Of a stretch of 19,248 nt of DNA, positions 17,089 through 19,248 are shown piece by piece (the stretch's first letter is position 1; every line of letters starts with the position of its first letter). The stretch comes from Bryobacterales bacterium. GTDB lineage: Bacteria; Acidobacteriota; Terriglobia; Bryobacterales; Bryobacteraceae. Location: positions 1 through 19,248 of the forward strand of contig JADJOP010000039.1 in assembly GCA_016713735.1 (NCBI GenBank), read 5' to 3'. The notes beneath the pieces were generated by a model that was not told the DNA's origin, did no database searches, and saw nothing but the letters and a program-made list of their open reading frames with translations. Made by a program: the position numbers and the translations under genes.

Positions 17089-17885
17089 TGGAGGCGTCTC
17101 AGGCAAAGGGCGATTCTGCGGTTCGCGCGCGAGTGTGAGTTCGACGTGACGGGCGCGCCGGCGGGCTTTTGTGAATCGGCGACGAGGTTGGACGCCCGCA
17201 GAAGCGACTCGAGGTGCCGGCGTCGGTCCACCAACCGTCCAGTAAGGAAAGCCGAGTCCCTTCCCGAATGTAAGCGTTGTTGACGTCCGTGATCTCCAGT
17301 TCGCCGCGGGAGGTGGGATCGGGCGGTCTTCACCTTTCCCACACCGATTCATCGTACAGATAGTAGCCCGTCACCGCGAAGTTGGACTTGGGCGCGGCCG
17401 GCTTCTCTCGATGCCGAGGATGCGGTCGCCGCGAAGATCGGCGACGCCCAAAGCGTCCAGCGTCGGGAACCTCTTTGAGCAGGATGCGCGCGCCGGCCGG
17501 CTGCTCGCGGAAGGCGTCGACGGCCCGGACGGATGGAGTCCCTCCACGAGGTTATCGCCGAGGATGACGCACTGCGGTCGCCTTCGCGGGAAGTGCTCGG
17601 CCAGGGCCAGGGCGTCGGCAATGCCACCTTCGCCCTCCTGGTAGGCGGCAGATTGAGATGTTTTAGACCGAATTCCTTGCCGTTGGCGAGCAGGCGCAGA
17701 AAATCGCCCGCGTTGCGCGCCGCCCGTGACGACAAGAATCTCACGCGATGCCGGCGCCAACCAGCGTCCTGGATCGGGTAATAAATCAGCGGCTTGTCGT
17801 AAATCGGCGGCGGATGTTTGTTGGTGATCTTTGTCAGCGAAACAGGCGCGGAGGCCAAGGCCGCCGGCGAGAACGATCCCTTCAT
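17085..17885 (-). CDS. rfbA: Glucose-1-phosphate thymidylyltransferase (RmlA), frameshifted
   Basis: ATG 17885 has an AGGAG site upstream. Merged frames give MKGIVLAGGLG, LTKITNKHPPPIYDKPLIYY, ILVVTGG, NAGDFLRLLANGKEFGLKHL, QEGEGGIADALALAEHF, VILGDN, GVADLRGDRILGIE, GELEITDVNNAY and GWWTDAGTFESLLRAS. These are the nucleotidyltransferase signature (GGxGxR), the Lys-containing PIYDKP substrate loop, the metal-binding GDN and the C-terminal WxDxGT. The enzyme makes dTDP-glucose, the first step for rhamnose and related deoxysugars of cell-surface glycans. Length is about 266 codons, close to normal for the short class. Roughly eight single-base slips. First gene of the operon. Confidence 0.88.
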
Positions 17886-17938
17886 AGGCTCTCCTGGAAA
17901 ATCGGCATTCTAGTGCCTCGTGATACACTACGCCCGCT
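17886..17938. promoter_or_regulatory. Divergent promoter region, rfbA / cupin
   Basis: A 53-base spacer separates the rfbA ATG (minus) from the cupin ATG (plus). On the minus strand a TAGAAT hexamer is a fair -10 for the rfb operon; on the plus strand GATACACT is a fair -10 for the cupin. No good -35 boxes could be fixed. Support is orientation plus hexamer similarity. Confidence 0.35.
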
Positions 17939-18290
17939 ATGGCGATTCATCGTTGGGACGCGATTGAGCGGGAGCAACTGAACGGGCTGCCGGTGGAGCG
18001 GCAAACGATTCAATTCTCGCGCGCGCAGCCGGCCCGGCTTTTTGTTTGAAGGCGGCGCCGTCGTCCCGCGGCATCACCAGAGAACGAGGGGTGCACCGTC
18101 CCGGGTCGGCAATCTGCGCTCCTCTTCGATGATGGGAGCAAGTTCTCTCGGCGGCAAGGTCGGGCAGATCGCCCCAACGCCCCCATGCCGTGGAGGCGCT
18201 GGAAGATTCCGTCGCCCTCGATCTGTTTGCGCCGCGGCGCGAAGGTTGGCGCAGGACGACGCCGCACGCGCCACCGCCGGTGTGCGCCCG
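17939..18290 (+). CDS. Small cupin-domain protein (frameshifted)
   Basis: From ATG 17939 the protein begins MAIHRWDAIEREQLNGLP. After a slip it reads GGAVVPRHHQR, then LFDDGS, KVGQIAPNAP, and ends with EALEDSVALDLFAPRREGWR. The first cupin strand motif (G-x5-HxH) appears as VVPRHHQR. The second (GEVxxIPPxxPHxV) appears as the QIAPNAPHAVEALED region. This is the pattern of single-domain cupins of about 110 residues, often metal-binding, of unknown function. The end is uncertain because frames diverge after about 18255. There is no ribosome site of note. Confidence 0.6.
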
Positions 18291-18299
18291 CTCCGGCCA

Positions 18300-19204
18300 G
18301 GACCCGGCGGCGGCCGATCTCGGACGGCAGTACGCGACCCCGGCGGCAGCCGCAGTGTCACGCGCAGCAGACGCGAACCGGGTCCGTTGTCCTCCCCACC
18401 ACAAGCCACCCGGCGTGTCCGCACGCACAAGCACTTGCGGTTTTGTGCAGCCCCCCGCAACGGGGCAATCCTTGCCAATCCACTGCTGCCTGGGATCGGC
18501 CCGGCATGGCAAACCAGGCAAACGGCCAGTGAGCCTTCGCTCTCAGCTTCCACCGCGACAGCGTGCCGTTCACCGTGTGGCAATGCGGAGCATCGCCGAG
18601 CGGGCTCCTCAAACCACGTGTTCAGGGCGAAGAGCCGCCAGCCCATTGGCTGCTCCGGCGAACGCAGCCAGTAATTGCCGGTGACGTCGGTCCGACCGTC
18701 GCCGTCTATGTCCGCAAGGGAACAGGCCTGACTGAGCCGAAGGCGTATGTAGATCAGTAAAGCTCGCGGTACTATGGTGTGCCCGGGGGCGACCTCGGCG
18801 TTCCGCTCCATAGAAGCGCAACTGCATCCGCAGGTGGGTCACCAGCAGGCCGCGGCGGCCAAAGAGCGTCACCCGAGGCAGTCGCGGACGAGGCCTCCCG
18901 TGTCAATCAGTTCGCGCCCGCCGCGGGAGCAGCAGGGCACCAGCCGCCGTCGAGCCGTCAGGGCCCGAGCTCGTTCAGGATCAGGTCCAGGCGGCCATCC
19001 TGGTTCCAGTCGGCAAGGCAGCCGCCCCGGTAACAATTTCCTGACGACTATCGGCCGGCCGTCCAGCATCACCCCCCGTCCCCCAGGCGAAGTCCGCGGT
19101 ACGCCCGAAGGCCCCAGCCGAGCGACGGCGCCTCCACGCAGTCCGGCGAAAGGCGCGCCTGACTCAGCGCGACGGCAAGCAGAGGAGTAGACAAATGCGT
19201 GCAC
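18300..19204 (-). CDS. FG-GAP/VCBS-repeat secreted protein (frameshifted)
   Basis: A GTG at 19204 precedes a short hydrophobic, signal-like start (best read LLAVALSQA in a shifted frame). Two calcium-binding FG-GAP loops are clear: ADWNQDGRLDLILNELGP (about 19017-18964) and LADIDGDGRTDVTGNYW (about 18725-18675), followed by GWRLFALNTWFEEP. The DxNxDGxxDL and DxDGDGxxD patterns are typical of extracellular beta-propeller proteins. The frame is lost in several places, and no reliable stop can be placed beyond about 18300, where it converges on the cupin. Ligand and role are unknown. Confidence 0.55.
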
Positions 19205-19248
19205 TCGGACCTATCCTAGAAGGAGGTGGAAGTACTCCAAACGAATCC

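Noticed and set aside
19218..19232. AAGGAGGTG near the end, as a 16S rRNA 3' end on the minus strand or a start signal for a plus-strand gene.
   Set aside because: The flanking sequence does not match the conserved 16S terminus, and no start codon follows before the window ends.

Overview
The window comes from a high-GC bacterium, most likely an Acidobacteriota of the Solibacteres/Bryobacterales type. This is inferred from gene content: a planctomycete-type cytochrome/DUF1549/DUF1553 protein, an archaemetzincin, a CsbD-like protein, a short-type RmlC and a menaquinone-linked Qrc-like complex. No rRNA or tRNA gene is present to confirm it. Gene boundaries are tight, and several overlaps are of the ATGA type.

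Reading-frame integrity is uneven. About 1-3,900 and 14,700-19,248 carry many single-base indels, so genes there can only be followed by hopping frames. About 6,100-13,800 is nearly clean. Several genes leave and then regain the correct frame through compensating indels while keeping their motifs. This fits uncorrected sequencing or assembly errors better than gene decay. Boundaries at both ends are therefore approximate.

Layout: (1) 1-2550, minus: secreted c-heme/DUF1549/DUF1553 protein. (2) 2581-3925, plus: creatininase-superfamily protein and YdhR-like monooxygenase. (3) 3922-7457, plus: an overlapping regulatory operon with a membrane histidine kinase carrying a periplasmic CxxCH site, an archaemetzincin zinc protease and an NtrC-type sigma-54 activator. 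(4) 13800-7475, minus, convergent with (3): seven tightly packed genes, namely a small membrane protein, a Cys-rich GcvH-like protein, a pentaheme cytochrome c (QrcA-like), a molybdopterin-oxidoreductase-family protein (QrcB-like), a four-cluster ferredoxin (QrcC-like), an NrfD-type membrane protein (QrcD-like) and a second, membrane-anchored GcvH-like protein. (5) 13801-14447: mostly non-coding, with a C-rich tandem repeat. (6) 14448-15540, plus: CsbD-like protein and two hypotheticals. (7) 17885-15591, minus: rfbA-rfbC-rfbB for dTDP-sugar synthesis. (8) 17939 to the end: a cupin (plus) and an FG-GAP/VCBS protein (minus).

The standout is region 3-4. The cyt c, Mo-family, FeS and NrfD order matches the QrcABCD menaquinone reductase, which links periplasmic cytochrome c electrons to the membrane quinone pool. 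Here the complex is bracketed by two proteins with glycine-cleavage-H folds. Both lack the lipoyl-lysine and carry Cys-rich segments, so they look like repurposed partners of the redox complex. The heme-type sensor, protease and sigma-54 activator convergent with it are the obvious candidate control module. That link is inference; no convincing sigma-54 promoter was found upstream of the redox operon.
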